Positions 1 to 8,473 of a DNA stretch of 37,514 nucleotides are shown one piece after another. Each line of letters opens with the position of its first letter. The stretch's first letter is position 1. Origin of the DNA: Porphyromonadaceae bacterium UBA7572 (GTDB lineage: Bacteria > Bacteroidota > Bacteroidia > Bacteroidales > Muribaculaceae); contig DLLC01000004.1 of NCBI GenBank assembly GCA_002476625.1, positions 1 to 37,514 of the forward strand. Direction: 5' to 3'. The translations under genes were made by a program, and so were the position numbers. The notes under the pieces are model-generated. The model searched no databases and had not been told where the DNA came from. It saw only the letters and a program-made list of their open reading frames with translations.

Positions 1-2
1 AG

Positions 3-1310
3 GAGCGCCGTGGCGACTATCTTGGCAAGACCGTTCAGGTGATTCCCCACATCACCGACGAAATCAAGAACTCCGTGAAGCACTTGGGCAGCACTGGTAA
101 GTTCGACTTTGTGATAACCGAAATAGGCGGCACGGTGGGCGACATCGAGTCGCTCCCATTCCTTGAGGCAGTGCGCCAGCTCCGGTGGGAGCTTGGTAAC
201 AAGTGCGTGTGTGTGCACCTCACCTATGTGCCCTATATCCGCGCAGCCAAGGAACTCAAGACCAAGCCCACGCAGCATTCCGTGAAGCAGCTTCAGCAAG
301 TGGGTATCCAGCCAGATGTGCTGGTGCTCCGCACAGAGAAAGACATTCCGGAGAATATGCTCCGCAAGGTGGCACAGTTCTGTAATGTGTCGGAAAATGC
401 CGTGGTTCAGAGTGTAGATGCCCCGTCGATATATGAAGTGCCGCTACTGATGCACGATCAGAAGCTCGACAACATCATCCTCGATAAGACCGCTACCCCT
501 TATTCTGGAGAGCCCGACCTCACGGCATGGAATAAATATCTCTCTCACCTCTATAACGCCAAAGATGAGTTGAAGATAGGCCTCGTGGGGAAATACGTGG
601 CACTTCAAGATGCGTACAAGTCGATAGACGAGGCGCTTCTCCAGTCGGCCACCTACAACGACTACAAGGTGAACATTCAGTATATCAACTCCGAGCTGCT
701 GACCGATTCAAATGTGGAAGAGAAGCTGTCGGGAATGGACGGCGTGGTTGTGGCTCCAGGGTTCGGACAACGAGGTACCGAAGGTAAATATGTGGCCTTG
801 AAGTGGTGCCGAGAGCACGACATGCCCACATTCGGCATCTGCTTGGGCATGCAGAGCATGGTGGTGGAGTTTGCCCGTAATGTGCTTGGCATGGAGTCGG
901 CCAACAGCACCGAGATGGACCCCGACACCCCTTACAATGTGATCGACTTGATGGAAGAGCAAAAAAGCATCACCTATATGGGCGGCACAATGCGCCTTGG
1001 CAGCTACGACTGCCATTTGCAGAGTGGCACGAAAGTTGCTGAAGCATACGGGTGCACCGATATCAAGGAGCGTCACCGCCATCGCTATGAGTTCAACGAA
1101 AAGTTTCGCTCGCAGTTTGAACAGGCTGGCATGAAGTGTGTGGGAGAGAATCCCGAGACCCATCTGGTGGAAGTGGTGGAAATTCCAACCTTGAAGTGGT
1201 ATGTGGGCACACAGTATCACCCCGAATACAGCAGCACCGTGCTTAATCCGCATCCGCTGTTTATGTCGTTTGTGCGTGCTGCCATCAGCAACAAGAACGA
1301 GAAAAAATAG
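3..1310 (+). CDS. pyrG: CTP synthase (5' end outside window)
   Basis: CTP synthase makes CTP from UTP, ATP and glutamine in the cytosol, the last step of de novo pyrimidine nucleotide synthesis. The reading frame is open to the left edge and begins ERRGDYLGKTVQVIPHITDE, a conserved stretch of the synthase domain; about 435 residues are present and roughly the first 105 are missing compared with the usual ~540. The C-terminal half is a class I glutamine amidotransferase: the nucleophile Cys lies in GICLGMQ (codon 840-842) and the catalytic His and Glu lie in YHPEYSS (codons 1218-1220 and 1224-1226). yidC follows 73 bp later on the same strand, a neighbourhood familiar in Bacteroidales. The family is clear from the motifs. 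Confidence 0.97.
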   Translation, partial: ERRGDYLGKTVQVIPHITDEIKNSVKHLGSTGKFDFVITEIGGTVGDIESLPFLEAVRQLRWELGNKCVCVHLTYVPYIRAAKELKTKPTQHSVKQLQQVGIQPDVLVLRTEKDIPENMLRKVAQFCNVSENAVVQSVDAPSIYEVPLLMHDQKLDNIILDKTATPYSGEPDLTAWNKYLSHLYNAKDELKIGLVGKYVALQDAYKSIDEALLQSATYNDYKVNIQYINSELLTDSNVEEKLSGMDGVVVAPGFGQRGTEGKYVALKWCREHDMPTFGICLGMQSMVVEFARNVLGMESANSTEMDPDTPYNVIDLMEEQKSITYMGGTMRLGSYDCHLQSGTKVAEAYGCTDIKERHRHRYEFNEKFRSQFEQAGMKCVGENPETHLVEVVEIPTLKWYVGTQYHPEYSSTVLNPHPLFMSFVRAAISNKNEKK

Positions 1311-1383
1311 AATAATAATTTACTAACTCTAATATGATTTGCAGTCCGCGCGCAATTGCGGCGGAATGATTAATTACAGAAGA

Positions 1384-3504
1384 ATGGACAAAAACACGAT
1401 TATCGGCTTACTCTTGATGATGGCAGTGATTTTCGGCTTCCAGTTTGTATTCTCCCCAAGCGAGGATGAGGTGCAGCAGCAGAAGCAGGAACAGGTTGAT
1501 GCCAACAAGGAGAAGAAAGACAGCGACGAAAAAAATGTGACCACAGATTCGCTATCAGCCAATGAATTCGCGAAACTAAAAGAAAATCTGAAGCGCTATG
1601 GCGGCGACTCCGCCAGCATCAAGACCGACGCGCTTCAAGTGGCTCTTGTCGACGGCAAGGTGAAAGCCACACTCTGCCTCGACGGCAAGAACCAGACCGT
1701 GGACGATGCCGAGCATGCCCCTCTCAGTACAGCTATGGCTTCGGCACTGCGCGACCTGAACACCACCTACATGCGCAATGGCGACTTCTCAGCGATGATG
1801 AAGCCGCGAAATGACTCGGTGGTGATTAAGAACGACTCGCTCCGACTGGTGATTTCAAGCAAGGGCGCGATGATAGCCCGCGCCACACTCCCTGCCTACA
1901 AGTCGTCGCACAAGACCAAGAACAAGGCATTCGGAAAATATGTGGAGGTGTTCTCGCCAGGCGAGAATGAGTATGGGTTTATGCTCAACACCAGCACTCA
2001 GCGCTACAACACGCAGGACTTCTATTTTGAGCCAGTGGAAAAGACCGACTCAAGTGTGCTGATGGCGCTCAACTTCCCTAACGGCGCTCAGTTTGGTATT
2101 CGCTACACGCTTCGCCCCGACAATTTTGTGGTGCACATGGAGGTGGTGCAGAAGAATATGAACCGAGTGCTCGACAGCAGCAACCCTATGTACTTCGACT
2201 GGAAGCAGAAGATGCGCCGCCACGAAATGGATGGTATGTTTGAGGAGCGCAACAGCACGCTCTACTATAAATTTGTGGCCGACAACGATGCCGACTATCT
2301 GTCAGAAAGCTCGGAACAGAAAGAGAATTTCACCGACGCCATGAAGTGGGTGGCAGCCAAGAACCAGTATTTCTCGGCAGTGTTCATTGCCCAAAAGCAA
2401 TTCAATGGTATGACTCTCAGCAGCGTGCCTTACGACAAGAAGTCGCCGGAATTTGCCGACTATCTGAAAATGCTGAACGTGCATTCTGAAATCGACTACC
2501 AGGCCGACAGTTCAAACCCCGCATCGTTCTTCCTGTATTTAGGCCCTAACCGCTACAAGGTGCTGAGCAACATAGATGAAATGATTAACCAGTATCCTGG
2601 CGGTGCCGCTTCTGGCTCCGACAATCTACACCTCACGCGCCTTATTCCACTGGGATGGACACTGTTCCGCTGGATCAACACGGTGGTGGTGATACCGGTG
2701 TTTAACTGGCTTGGTTCGTTTATCAGCAGCTATGGCATCATCATTCTGATTCTCACTCTTCTTATCAAACTTGTGCTCACACCGCTCACTATCAAGAGCT
2801 ATCGTTCTCAGGCAGTGATGAAGATTCTTGCGCCTGATGTGAAGGCCATCAATGAGAAATATCCCGATCAGGCCGACGCAATGAAGCGTCAGCAGAAGAC
2901 GATGGAGCTTTACCGGTCGGCTGGCGCAAGCATGTTTGGAGGCTGCTTGCCTATGCTTTTGCAGATGCCTGTGCTCATTGCAGTGTTTGCGTTCTTCCCT
3001 TCCTGTATAGAATTGCGCGGACAGTCGTTCCTTTGGGCCAACGACCTTTCAGCCCCCGACGCCATCTTCAGTTGGTCGACAAACATTCCCATCATCAGCT
3101 CCTATTTCGGCAACCATGTGAGCCTCTTCTGCCTATTGATGACAGTCACCAACATACTGTACACTTATGTGTCGATGCAGTCGCAACAGCAGCAGCAAGG
3201 TATGCCCAACATGAAGTGGATGATGTATTTGATGCCTGTGTTCTTCCTTGTGTTCTTCAACCATTATGCCGCAGGCTTGAGCTACTACTACTTCATTTCG
3301 CTCCTGATCACCATTGTCACCACCTATGCTGTGCGTGCCTCGGTGAAGGAGAGCGATGTGCGCGCCAAGATGGCGGAATACAACAAGAATCCTAAAAAGA
3401 AAAAGAAAAGCGGCTGGATGGCACGCCTTGAGGAGGCGCAGCGTCAGCAGCAGGCAGCCATGCGCGAGCAGCAGAAGCGTGGCGGCGGCAAGAGAGGCCG
3501 GTAA
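1384..3504 (+). CDS. yidC: YidC/Oxa1 membrane protein insertase, long Bacteroidetes form
   Basis: YidC inserts and folds inner-membrane proteins, alone or with SecYEG. The protein is 706 residues, longer than the ~550 of E. coli. It has an N-terminal membrane helix (about residues 5-22, after MDKNTIIGLLLM), a charged and low-complexity linker, a large periplasmic P1 domain to about residue 420, and then the conserved core of five helices (about 435-650) with TPLTIKSYRSQ and MFGGCLPMLLQMPVL. The tail is Lys/Gln/Arg-rich (KKKKKSGW, later RGGGKRGR), as expected for ribosome contact. I chose the ATG at 1384 because homologues begin MDKNTIIG; a TTG at 1339 and an ATG at 1366 would only add unconserved residues. 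A strong terminator follows. Confidence 0.96.
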   Translation: MDKNTIIGLLLMMAVIFGFQFVFSPSEDEVQQQKQEQVDANKEKKDSDEKNVTTDSLSANEFAKLKENLKRYGGDSASIKTDALQVALVDGKVKATLCLDGKNQTVDDAEHAPLSTAMASALRDLNTTYMRNGDFSAMMKPRNDSVVIKNDSLRLVISSKGAMIARATLPAYKSSHKTKNKAFGKYVEVFSPGENEYGFMLNTSTQRYNTQDFYFEPVEKTDSSVLMALNFPNGAQFGIRYTLRPDNFVVHMEVVQKNMNRVLDSSNPMYFDWKQKMRRHEMDGMFEERNSTLYYKFVADNDADYLSESSEQKENFTDAMKWVAAKNQYFSAVFIAQKQFNGMTLSSVPYDKKSPEFADYLKMLNVHSEIDYQADSSNPASFFLYLGPNRYKVLSNIDEMINQYPGGAASGSDNLHLTRLIPLGWTLFRWINTVVVIPVFNWLGSFISSYGIIILILTLLIKLVLTPLTIKSYRSQAVMKILAPDVKAINEKYPDQADAMKRQQKTMELYRSAGASMFGGCLPMLLQMPVLIAVFAFFPSCIELRGQSFLWANDLSAPDAIFSWSTNIPIISSYFGNHVSLFCLLMTVTNILYTYVSMQSQQQQQGMPNMKWMMYLMPVFFLVFFNHYAAGLSYYYFISLLITIVTTYAVRASVKESDVRAKMAEYNKNPKKKKKSGWMARLEEAQRQQQAAMREQQKRGGGKRGR

Positions 3505-3535
3505 CAGCCTGTTTGATTCTTTTCTTGCATTATGA

Positions 3536-3580
3536 TTTAAGGAGGTGGCCACTGTGGTTTGTTGTGGCCATCTCCTTAAA
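3536..3580 (+). terminator. Strong intrinsic terminator of yidC
   Basis: A long stem pairs TTAAGGAGGTGGCCAC (from 3537) with GTGGCCATCTCCTTAA (to 3579), with one G-U pair and an 11-nt loop, followed by AATTTTAT. It lies 32 bp after the yidC stop codon and separates yidC from the next gene. Confidence 0.85.
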
Positions 3581-3618
3581 ATTTTATAAAAAGGAATGGG
3601 GCTATATAACTTTTTTAT

Positions 3619-3626
3619 TACTTTTG
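3619..3626 (+). promoter_or_regulatory. Candidate Bacteroidetes -7 box for the 3666 gene
   Basis: TACTTTTG fits TAnnTTTG, 40 bp upstream of the ATG and just after the yidC terminator. No convincing -33 TTTG was found. Confidence 0.4.
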
Positions 3627-3665
3627 CGTTTAGCATTATAAATAATTTAAAGGTGTAAAGAACTT

Positions 3666-4283
3666 ATGATAAGAAAAACGATATTTGCCGTCTTGCTGTT
3701 GGCCTTCGCGATTCCAGTGGAGGCTCTCGACCTCACATGGAGTAAATATAACCTGAATTTCTCTGTTCCGGATGGCGGTTTCGAAATGGTGAACACCCCC
3801 GTGCATTATGAGCGCCAGTGGGAGGACATGCTTCTTACCGTGCATCTCTACACCAAAGACCCCGACGGAAAGAAAGACATCTATTCCACCACCTTGAGCC
3901 GTAAAGCAGCCGACTTTAATATGTACGACCAGAAAAAGGTGAAACTTAAAGTGAAAAACTTCGATAGCTATGCGGTGGAGGGCACTATGCCCGACGGCAC
4001 ACGTGGCTTGCTCGTGAACTTGGTGTCGAAGAAGAGCGACATTGTGGTGCAAATCGTCATTAATTATCTGTTTGGCAACCGCGAGATGGTGGAGGATGTG
4101 GTGAAGAGTTTTGCCGAGAATCCTAACCGCATGCCTAACCATGAAATGCGCAAACAAAAAGTGCAAAAGCCAGACCAAAAGGTGGCTAAGCCTACTAAGG
4201 AGCAGAAAGAGGAACAAGAGCGTCTGGAAAAGGAACGCAAATATCAGGAAAAACGCAGAAAAGGCGAAATATTTGATGCCTGA
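3666..4283 (+). CDS. Small exported protein of unknown function
   Basis: This is a 205-residue protein I do not recognise. Residues 1-20 form a typical signal peptide (IRKT then a hydrophobic run ending VEALD), so it is probably periplasmic or outer-membrane associated. The middle (about 21-150) looks like a compact beta-rich domain: LTWSKYNLNFSVPDGGFEMVN, then a segment ending VVQIVINYLFGNREMVEDVVKSF. The last 50 residues are a highly charged Lys/Glu/Arg/Gln helix (EQKEEQERLEKERKYQEKRR). It stands alone between the yidC terminator and the export operon, with its own candidate -7 box. I see no catalytic motif. The coding call is firm because of the signal peptide and the length of clean frame; the function is unknown. 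Confidence 0.75.
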   Translation: MIRKTIFAVLLLAFAIPVEALDLTWSKYNLNFSVPDGGFEMVNTPVHYERQWEDMLLTVHLYTKDPDGKKDIYSTTLSRKAADFNMYDQKKVKLKVKNFDSYAVEGTMPDGTRGLLVNLVSKKSDIVVQIVINYLFGNREMVEDVVKSFAENPNRMPNHEMRKQKVQKPDQKVAKPTKEQKEEQERLEKERKYQEKRRKGEIFDA

Positions 4284-4461
4284 CCGCTCCGTTTTCTCTT
4301 ATAGATTTTTGGGGGCACATGTGCGGCACGATTTTTTAGGAGGTGATAAATGAGGCAATGGTGGGCAACTTTTTTGCGAAAGATGCTTGCAGTTATGGTT
4401 GAATTGCCTGCTGTGGAAGGGGTGAATTCTTATTATTTTTTTTGTTCAAATATCCAATAAT

Positions 4462-4493
4462 TGTGGTTGATATGACCACGGCGTGCAACCACA
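4462..4493. promoter_or_regulatory. Inverted repeat upstream of the export operon, possible operator
   Basis: TGTGGTTG (4462-4469) and CAACCACA (4486-4493) are perfect 8-bp inverted arms with a 16-bp spacer. They lie 16-47 bp upstream of the candidate -7 box of the TolC operon, where a dimeric regulator could act. No regulator gene is adjacent. The 292-bp gap 4284-4575 also holds a perfect 10-bp palindrome GCACATGTGC at 4315-4324. Confidence 0.4.
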
Positions 4494-4508
4494 CAATAAA
4501 TTTATTAT

Positions 4509-4516
4509 TATATTTG
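4509..4516 (+). promoter_or_regulatory. Candidate -7 box of the export operon
   Basis: TATATTTG fits TAnnTTTG exactly and lies 60 bp upstream of the TolC-type ATG. The -33 region is occupied by the right arm of the inverted repeat rather than by a clear TTTG. Confidence 0.5.
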
Positions 4517-4575
4517 CACCACATGTTTAATTTATGCGTGGGTTGCACCTTCGCAATTTGCGCTAAAATAGCAAA

Positions 4576-6012
4576 ATGAAGATGCGAAAATTTCTGTTAA
4601 GTGTCGTGTTTCTGTCGGTACTCCCTGTGGCTGGACATTGTGAAGTGTCGCTCGACTCGTGCCGACGTATGGCCATAGCCAACAACAAGGAAATTCTGCA
4701 ACAGCAAATCAAAATTGAGCAGGCGGGTTACCAGCGCAAGCAGGCGGAGGCCGCCTATCTGCCAAGTTTTGATTTTGAGGGCGGATATATCTATAACCAG
4801 AAAAAACTGTCACTTGTAGACGGTGACCAACTGTTGCCCACCAAGACGTTTAACCCAGCCACCGGCTCCTACGACTTCAACCTGGTGAAAGACCCCGCTA
4901 CCGGGCTGCCCATCATGCATGATGGCTCGCCAATACCATCACAAGTGGCGCTGCTGCCGAAAAGTGCGCTCACTTACGATATTCACAATGTGTTTGCGGC
5001 TGCCGTGACCATGACACAGCCCATATATATGGGCGGGAAAATCCGCGCCATGAACAATATCACCCACTATGCCGAGGAGCTGGCAAAAAACATGCGCGAC
5101 ACCAAGGTGCAAGACGTGGTGTACAGCGTGGACGAGGCCTACTGGCGTGTGGTGTCGCTGGTGGCGAAAAAGAAATTGGTGGAAAGCTACCTCAAACTCG
5201 TGGAGAATCTTGACTCCGATGTGGAAAAGATGATAAAGGAGGGCGTGGCCACAAAAGCCAACAAGCTCAATGTGGACGTGAAGGTGAACGAGGCGAATGT
5301 GAACCTTACCAAGGTGAACAACGGGCTGGAGCTCTCACGCATGGCGCTCAACCAACTATGTGGCTTGCCTATCAACACGCGTTTCACCCTTGCCGATGAA
5401 AACCGCGATGATATGGGTGGGACGCTCCACCCCACCAACGTGCAGATGGACTCCGTGTATGCCAACCGCAGCGAGATTCGTTCGCTGGAGATTGCCGCTA
5501 AAATCTTTGACGAGAAGGCCAAGGTGGCCAAGAGCGAAATGTTGCCGCAGGTGGCTGCTTTTGCCGCATATCATGCCATGAACCCTAATTCGTATAATGG
5601 ATTCAAAAACAAGTTTGGGCTTGCATTCTCTGTGGGCGCAATGGTGAAAATACCGCTGTGGCACTGGGGAGGACTGTCAAACAAATATAAAGAGGCACAG
5701 GCTGAGGCGCGCCTGCACAGGGTGCAAATAGAGGACACCCGCGAGAAAATCAACCTGCAAGTGAACCAGGCGGCATTCCGCTATCAGGAAGCGTGGAAAA
5801 CTTACGAGAAAACCAAGGCACACCTTGTGCAGGCCGACGAGAACCTGCGTTGCGCCCAGTTGGCTTTCCGTGAGGGCGTGTCGAACCTCGACACCGTGAT
5901 TGGCGCACAGACAGCCTGGGTGCAGGCCTACAGCGAAAACATTGACGCGCAAATCGATATCCAGCTGTGCGATGTTTACTTGTCGAAGGTGATGGGACAG
6001 ATGAAATATTAA
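4576..6012 (+). CDS. TolC-family outer membrane efflux protein
   Basis: TolC-type proteins form trimeric channels across the outer membrane and periplasm for efflux pumps or type I secretion. The protein is 478 residues with a signal peptide (residues 1-22, cleavage near GHCEVS). It has the typical duplicated helix/strand layout: a long N-terminal helical stretch (SCRRMAIANNKEILQQQIKI...), strand regions (SFDFEGGYIYNQ, AAAVTMTQPIYMGGKIRAMNN) and a second repeat (FSVGAMVKIPLWHWGGLSNKYKEAQAEA) ending VYLSKVMGQMKY. Starts at 4576 or 4582 (second Met) are both possible. It is the first gene of a four-gene operon with a HlyD-type adaptor 24 bp downstream and two ABC-2 permeases. The substrate cannot be told from the sequence. 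Confidence 0.93.
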   Translation: MKMRKFLLSVVFLSVLPVAGHCEVSLDSCRRMAIANNKEILQQQIKIEQAGYQRKQAEAAYLPSFDFEGGYIYNQKKLSLVDGDQLLPTKTFNPATGSYDFNLVKDPATGLPIMHDGSPIPSQVALLPKSALTYDIHNVFAAAVTMTQPIYMGGKIRAMNNITHYAEELAKNMRDTKVQDVVYSVDEAYWRVVSLVAKKKLVESYLKLVENLDSDVEKMIKEGVATKANKLNVDVKVNEANVNLTKVNNGLELSRMALNQLCGLPINTRFTLADENRDDMGGTLHPTNVQMDSVYANRSEIRSLEIAAKIFDEKAKVAKSEMLPQVAAFAAYHAMNPNSYNGFKNKFGLAFSVGAMVKIPLWHWGGLSNKYKEAQAEARLHRVQIEDTREKINLQVNQAAFRYQEAWKTYEKTKAHLVQADENLRCAQLAFREGVSNLDTVIGAQTAWVQAYSENIDAQIDIQLCDVYLSKVMGQMKY

Positions 6013-6036
6013 CTTTGAAACAATTCTCGACGATAT

Positions 6037-7182
6037 ATGGAAAAAGAAAAAAAGGAAGAAACCCAGAATGCTCAAGCTCGGGTGGAAAATGTAGTTGCCG
6101 AGCAAGAGAGCACTAACGGCGCCGAAAAAGAGACTAAAAAGAGCGACTCGAAAAAAGACGCCACCCGACGCTCAGAGGTGAAAGAACAGCGCACCATTGC
6201 CCGCAAGCGCGACAAGGCGCTGCTGGCTGCGCTTTTTGTGTTCACTATCGTTATGGCTGGTGTAGCGGCTCTTGGCGTGCTGCTCATTCATCCGCCCAAG
6301 GACACCACCCAGGGTCAGGCCGACTGCGAGCAGGTGCGCGTGTCGGGCAAGTTGCCGGGACGCGTGGTGCGCTTCTATGTGAATGAGGGCGACTATGTGC
6401 ACAAAGGCGACACGCTTGTGGCCATCAGCAGCAAGACCGCTGACGCAGCTCTCTATAAGGCGCAAAGCGCACAGCGCGTGGCAGCGTCCACTGCACAAAA
6501 GGTGGAGAAAGGCACACGCGAAGAGGTGAAGAGCGGAGCCAACAGCATGGTGGAGCAGGCAAAAGCCGCCCAGGAAATAGCCCGCAAAACTTATCTGCGA
6601 ATGGAAAATCTCTATAAGGAAGGTGTGATGACAGAGCAGAAGCGCGATGAGGCCAAAGCCGCTTATGATGCAGCCACTGCCGCTGTGGCTGCCGCAGAGT
6701 CGCAGGCTCAGCTTGCCCACAATGGCGCCCAGCAGGAGGACAAGGCCGCGTCCAGAGGTATGGAGGATGTGGCTCGCGCCACCGTGATGGAGGTGCAGTC
6801 GGTGCTTGAGGACCAGGTGCTTCTTGCCCCTTGCGACGGGGAGGTGAGCGAGATATTCCCTCACGAAGGCGAACTCGTGTCGCTTGGCACGCCCATCATG
6901 ACCATTTCAAAGATTCAGGATATGTGGGTGGCCTTCAGCGTGCGTGAAGAGATGCTCTCCAAATTGCCGATGGATGCCGTGCTCGATGTCACCATTCCTG
7001 CGCTCAACAATAAAAAGGCGAAGCTGAAAGTGTACTATATCCACGATATGGGCTCCTATGCCGTGTGGAATGCCACCAAAGCCTATGGCCAGTACGACAG
7101 CAAGACGTTCTCGGTGAAGGCGCGGCCAGTAGAGCCTATCGAGGGCTTTCGTCCGGGCATGTCGGTACTGCTACCAGAGTGA
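6037..7182 (+). CDS. HlyD/EmrA-type periplasmic adaptor (membrane fusion protein)
   Basis: This adaptor would link inner-membrane transporters to the TolC-type channel. The 381-residue protein has a very charged cytoplasmic N-terminus (about 1-60, rich in Lys/Glu), one membrane helix (about 64-85, ALLAALFVFTIVMAGVAALG), then a split lipoyl/barrel-sandwich domain: first half near 95-135 (GKLPGRVVRFYVNEGDYVHKGD) and second half near 265-290 (LLAPCDGEVSEIFPHEGELV). Between them is a coiled-coil hairpin of Ala/Lys/Glu-rich helices (about 140-255). The C-terminal beta-barrel includes DMWVAFSVREEML and ends GFRPGMSVLLPE. A gap of 90 bp precedes the first permease, the widest in the operon. Confidence 0.93.
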   Translation: MEKEKKEETQNAQARVENVVAEQESTNGAEKETKKSDSKKDATRRSEVKEQRTIARKRDKALLAALFVFTIVMAGVAALGVLLIHPPKDTTQGQADCEQVRVSGKLPGRVVRFYVNEGDYVHKGDTLVAISSKTADAALYKAQSAQRVAASTAQKVEKGTREEVKSGANSMVEQAKAAQEIARKTYLRMENLYKEGVMTEQKRDEAKAAYDAATAAVAAAESQAQLAHNGAQQEDKAASRGMEDVARATVMEVQSVLEDQVLLAPCDGEVSEIFPHEGELVSLGTPIMTISKIQDMWVAFSVREEMLSKLPMDAVLDVTIPALNNKKAKLKVYYIHDMGSYAVWNATKAYGQYDSKTFSVKARPVEPIEGFRPGMSVLLPE

Positions 7183-7272
7183 ACGGCTCGAACAGGCGTT
7201 TGATCCTGTCAATCAACAAACACTTCAGAAATTTTCATATACATTATAGAATAGATTAATCAAATTTCAAAG

Positions 7273-8439
7273 ATGCTTATCCACTACATCAATCAATCGC
7301 TAAAGCGTGGCGCTGTGTCGCTTGTCCGTAGGCAAGTGTTCTTTTGGATGATGGTGGTCGTTCCGCTGCTGTGCAGCTGGTTCTTCTTTGATTTAATGCA
7401 AAAGGGAGCCGTGGAGCGTGTGCCGGTGGGAATCGTCGACCTCGACAACTCTTCGCTCTCGCGCACCCTCGTGAGAAATCTCTCCGCGTTTAAGACGGTG
7501 GATGTGCAGTATCATTTCCGCAACTATCAGGAGGCCGCCGATGCGGTGCAGCGTGGCACGGTGCTGGGCTTTTTCTATATTCCTGCCGACCTTTCGGAAA
7601 AGGCGCTCAGCGGGCAGAAGCCTATGGTGAGCTACTATGTGAACTACGCTTACTACACGCCGGCGTCCACGATGTATAAAGGGTTTAAGACCATATCGGT
7701 GATGGCAAACGGCGCTATTGTGAGCACAGTGCTTCGCACCCTCGGCGTGCCAGGTCCTCAAATATCAGCCACGCTCCAGCCGGTGCTGACCGATATTCAC
7801 GCCATCAACAACCCATGGACCAACTACAGCTACTATCTTAACCTCTCGTTTGTGCCGTGCTTCTTGGCGCTGATTATTTTGCTTGTCACGGCATTCAGCA
7901 TAGGCGCGGAATTGAAATATGGCACATCCCGCCAGTGGTTGCATTCATCTGGCGACAGCATCATTTTGGCTATTACTGGCAAAATTTTGCCTCAGACCCT
8001 GATTTTTACGGCGGTGGGCTGGTTTATCCAGCTGATGATGTATCGCTTTTACGGCTTTCCGCTCAACTGCCCGCCATCGCATATGCTTTGGGCCATGCTG
8101 CTGTTTGTGCTTGCCAACCAAGGCTGGGCTTTGTTTGCCATGTGTGTGGTGCCCAACTTCCGGCTTGGCTCCACACTCTGCACGTTGCTTGGCATGCTGT
8201 CGTTTTCATTCTGCGGATTCTCGTTGCCGCAGGAGGCCATGTATCCATGGGTAGAGGCATTGGGCTTCGTGATGCCGGTGAAATACTTCTTCCTCATCAG
8301 CATCGACCAGGCGCTCAATGGCATCGACCTGTATTTTAGCCGAGTTTACTATGCGGCACTGATAGGCTTCATTCTGCTGCCATGGCCATTCATCTGGCGA
8401 TTGAAAAAAGAATGTATGCACCCTGTGTATGTGCCCTAA
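7273..8439 (+). CDS. ABC-2 family permease (first of pair)
   Basis: Membrane component of an ABC-2/YhhJ-like exporter. The 388-residue protein has an N-terminal membrane helix (about 24-44), a periplasmic domain of ~135 residues (VPVGIVDLDNSSLSRTLVRN..., a typical opening of this family), then five or six membrane helices (about 190-375). The membrane block includes SFVPCFLALIILLVTAFSIGAELKYGTSR and the conserved GFSLPQEAMYPWVEALGFVMPVKYFF. The ATG at 7273 is used. It is followed 34 bp later by a second permease of the same fold, so the pair probably forms a heterodimer. Usually a cytosolic ABC ATPase powers such permeases; none is encoded in this operon or elsewhere in the window. Confidence 0.9.
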   Translation: MLIHYINQSLKRGAVSLVRRQVFFWMMVVVPLLCSWFFFDLMQKGAVERVPVGIVDLDNSSLSRTLVRNLSAFKTVDVQYHFRNYQEAADAVQRGTVLGFFYIPADLSEKALSGQKPMVSYYVNYAYYTPASTMYKGFKTISVMANGAIVSTVLRTLGVPGPQISATLQPVLTDIHAINNPWTNYSYYLNLSFVPCFLALIILLVTAFSIGAELKYGTSRQWLHSSGDSIILAITGKILPQTLIFTAVGWFIQLMMYRFYGFPLNCPPSHMLWAMLLFVLANQGWALFAMCVVPNFRLGSTLCTLLGMLSFSFCGFSLPQEAMYPWVEALGFVMPVKYFFLISIDQALNGIDLYFSRVYYAALIGFILLPWPFIWRLKKECMHPVYVP

Positions 8440-8473
8440 TGATGCGGTGCGCCCGTAAATATTAATCAAAGCA

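Noticed and set aside
708..1253. 181-residue open frame on the minus strand inside pyrG
   Set aside because: It lies wholly within the strongly supported CTP synthase gene and has no family features; it is a shadow of the GC-biased codons.
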